Part shown: positions 63,657 through 64,000 of the stretch, piece by piece
Layout: every line of letters begins with the position of its first letter
Numbering within the stretch: position 1 is the stretch's first letter
Source: UMGS1696 sp963643035
GTDB lineage: Bacteria; Bacillota; Clostridia; Oscillospirales; CAG-272
DNA length: 64,000 nt
NCBI GenBank assembly: GCA_963643035.1
Contig: CAVIKO010000007.1
Span: forward strand, 1 to 64,000
Direction: 5' to 3'
The notes under the pieces: model-generated
The model's input: only the letters and a program-made list of their open reading frames with translations
Database searches by the model: none
Told to the model about the DNA's origin: nothing
Position numbers and translations under genes: made by a program

Positions 63657-64000
63657 ATGACAATGCGCACACGGTTGCTATTGTCGTTCGGCGCGTTCAT
63701 CGTGGTGGTGATTGGAGCGATCTGGCTCTTCCAGACATTCTTCATGGACAGCATGTACCACACTGTAAAACTGCGTGAGCTCCATCGCGGGGTATCCGAA
63801 ATGGAGGAAGTAATCGCCACATTGGATGAGATGGCGGATACAGTGGAAACAGAGGACAAGGCGGAAGCAATTGAAAATGAACTGCGGAACACAGCGGCAT
63901 CGGTGACACAGGAATCTAATATGTGCCTATCGGTATTCACAATCCGACAGGGTTACGCGGCAGAGGTGATTCGCGAGCATTCCAACGTATTCTGCTTTGT
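63657..64000 (+). CDS. Sensor histidine kinase, N-terminal part (3' end outside window)
   Basis: About 114 residues are visible: a membrane span near the N-terminus (LLLSFGAFIVVVIGAIWLFQ) and the beginning of an extracytoplasmic sensor region rich in Glu (MEEVIATLDEMADTVETED). The kinase core is beyond the edge. It pairs with the upstream regulator. The start is uncertain: ATG 63657 lies 21 bases or more from GGAGGG, and a TTG at 63597 in the same frame, overlapping the regulator by 17 bases, has GAGGAG 12 bases upstream. Confidence 0.82.
   Translation, partial: MTMRTRLLLSFGAFIVVVIGAIWLFQTFFMDSMYHTVKLRELHRGVSEMEEVIATLDEMADTVETEDKAEAIENELRNTAASVTQESNMCLSVFTIRQGYAAEVIREHSNVFCF

Noticed and set aside
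1..64000. tRNA, rRNA, insertion sequence or prophage
   Set aside because: None was recognised: no transposase, integrase, phage structural gene, or cloverleaf-like sequence was seen on reading, although a dedicated tRNA search was not possible.

Overview
The window looks like part of a scaffold from an uncultured Clostridia-type Firmicute, probably gut-associated and probably from a metagenome assembly. Evidence: RbgA/YlqF GTPase next to RNase HII and YraN; tig-clpP-clpX in line; rpsO-pnp in line; AGGAGG-type ribosome sites; near-consensus sigma-A promoters (17-bp spacers); many lipoprotein and glycosidase genes; roughly balanced-to-high GC. The genus is not decided. Two runs of ten N (29291-29300 and 60358-60367) are each flanked by the same 4-5 bases on both sides, so both are probably false scaffold gaps.

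Layout. 1-2.4 kb: 3' part of a PLP aminotransferase, then obg. 3-7.8 kb (minus): AraC regulator-sbcD-sbcC, a DNA end-processing nuclease operon. 8-11.4 kb (plus): TIM-barrel sugar isomerase and two Gfo/Idh/MocA oxidoreductases, one resembling GH109. 11.5-14.8 kb (minus): remnant of a sugar-binding protein, then an SCP2-like protein-GNAT-class III aminotransferase operon with a consensus promoter. 15.3-18.8 kb: fucO-like iron alcohol dehydrogenase, pgk, tpiA. 18.8-20.9 kb: GyrI-like and transglutaminase-like proteins. 21-26.7 kb (minus): GH95 fucosidase family enzyme, a 1015-residue surface protein and a small membrane protein. 27-34.6 kb: MreB homologue, GH13 enzyme, two tandem solute-binding lipoproteins without permeases, MATE transporter.

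34.7-47.4 kb is mostly housekeeping: rpsT, an ApgM-type phosphoglycerate mutase (or homoserine kinase), lepB, rbgA, rnhB, yraN, M19 dipeptidase, thrC, a metallophosphoesterase, tig, clpP, clpX. 47.5-54.8 kb (minus): small membrane protein, a UvrD/PcrA-type helicase broken by a one-base frameshift and carrying an extra Cys-rich C-terminal domain, a small hypothetical, a six-hairpin glycosidase-like protein and a CBM9-like surface protein. 55.0-55.5 kb: a noncoding tandem array of a 95-bp palindromic unit, with one diverged copy at 34.7 kb. 55.7-64 kb: rpsO, pnp, a hexapeptide acetyltransferase, a VanY-type carboxypeptidase, HtrA protease, and an OmpR-type regulator with the start of its histidine kinase.

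How they fit: fucO and GH95 suggest use of fucosylated glycans, although both enzymes appear cytoplasmic; GH13, the binding proteins and CBM9 protein suggest wider glycan scavenging. HtrA beside a two-component system and a cell-wall peptidase resembles an envelope-stress module. No CRISPR array, prophage, insertion sequence, rRNA or tRNA was seen. The least explained items are the 95-bp repeat family, several short dispersed intergenic motifs, the paired hairpins that replace a ribosome site before tpiA, and the helicase tail domain.
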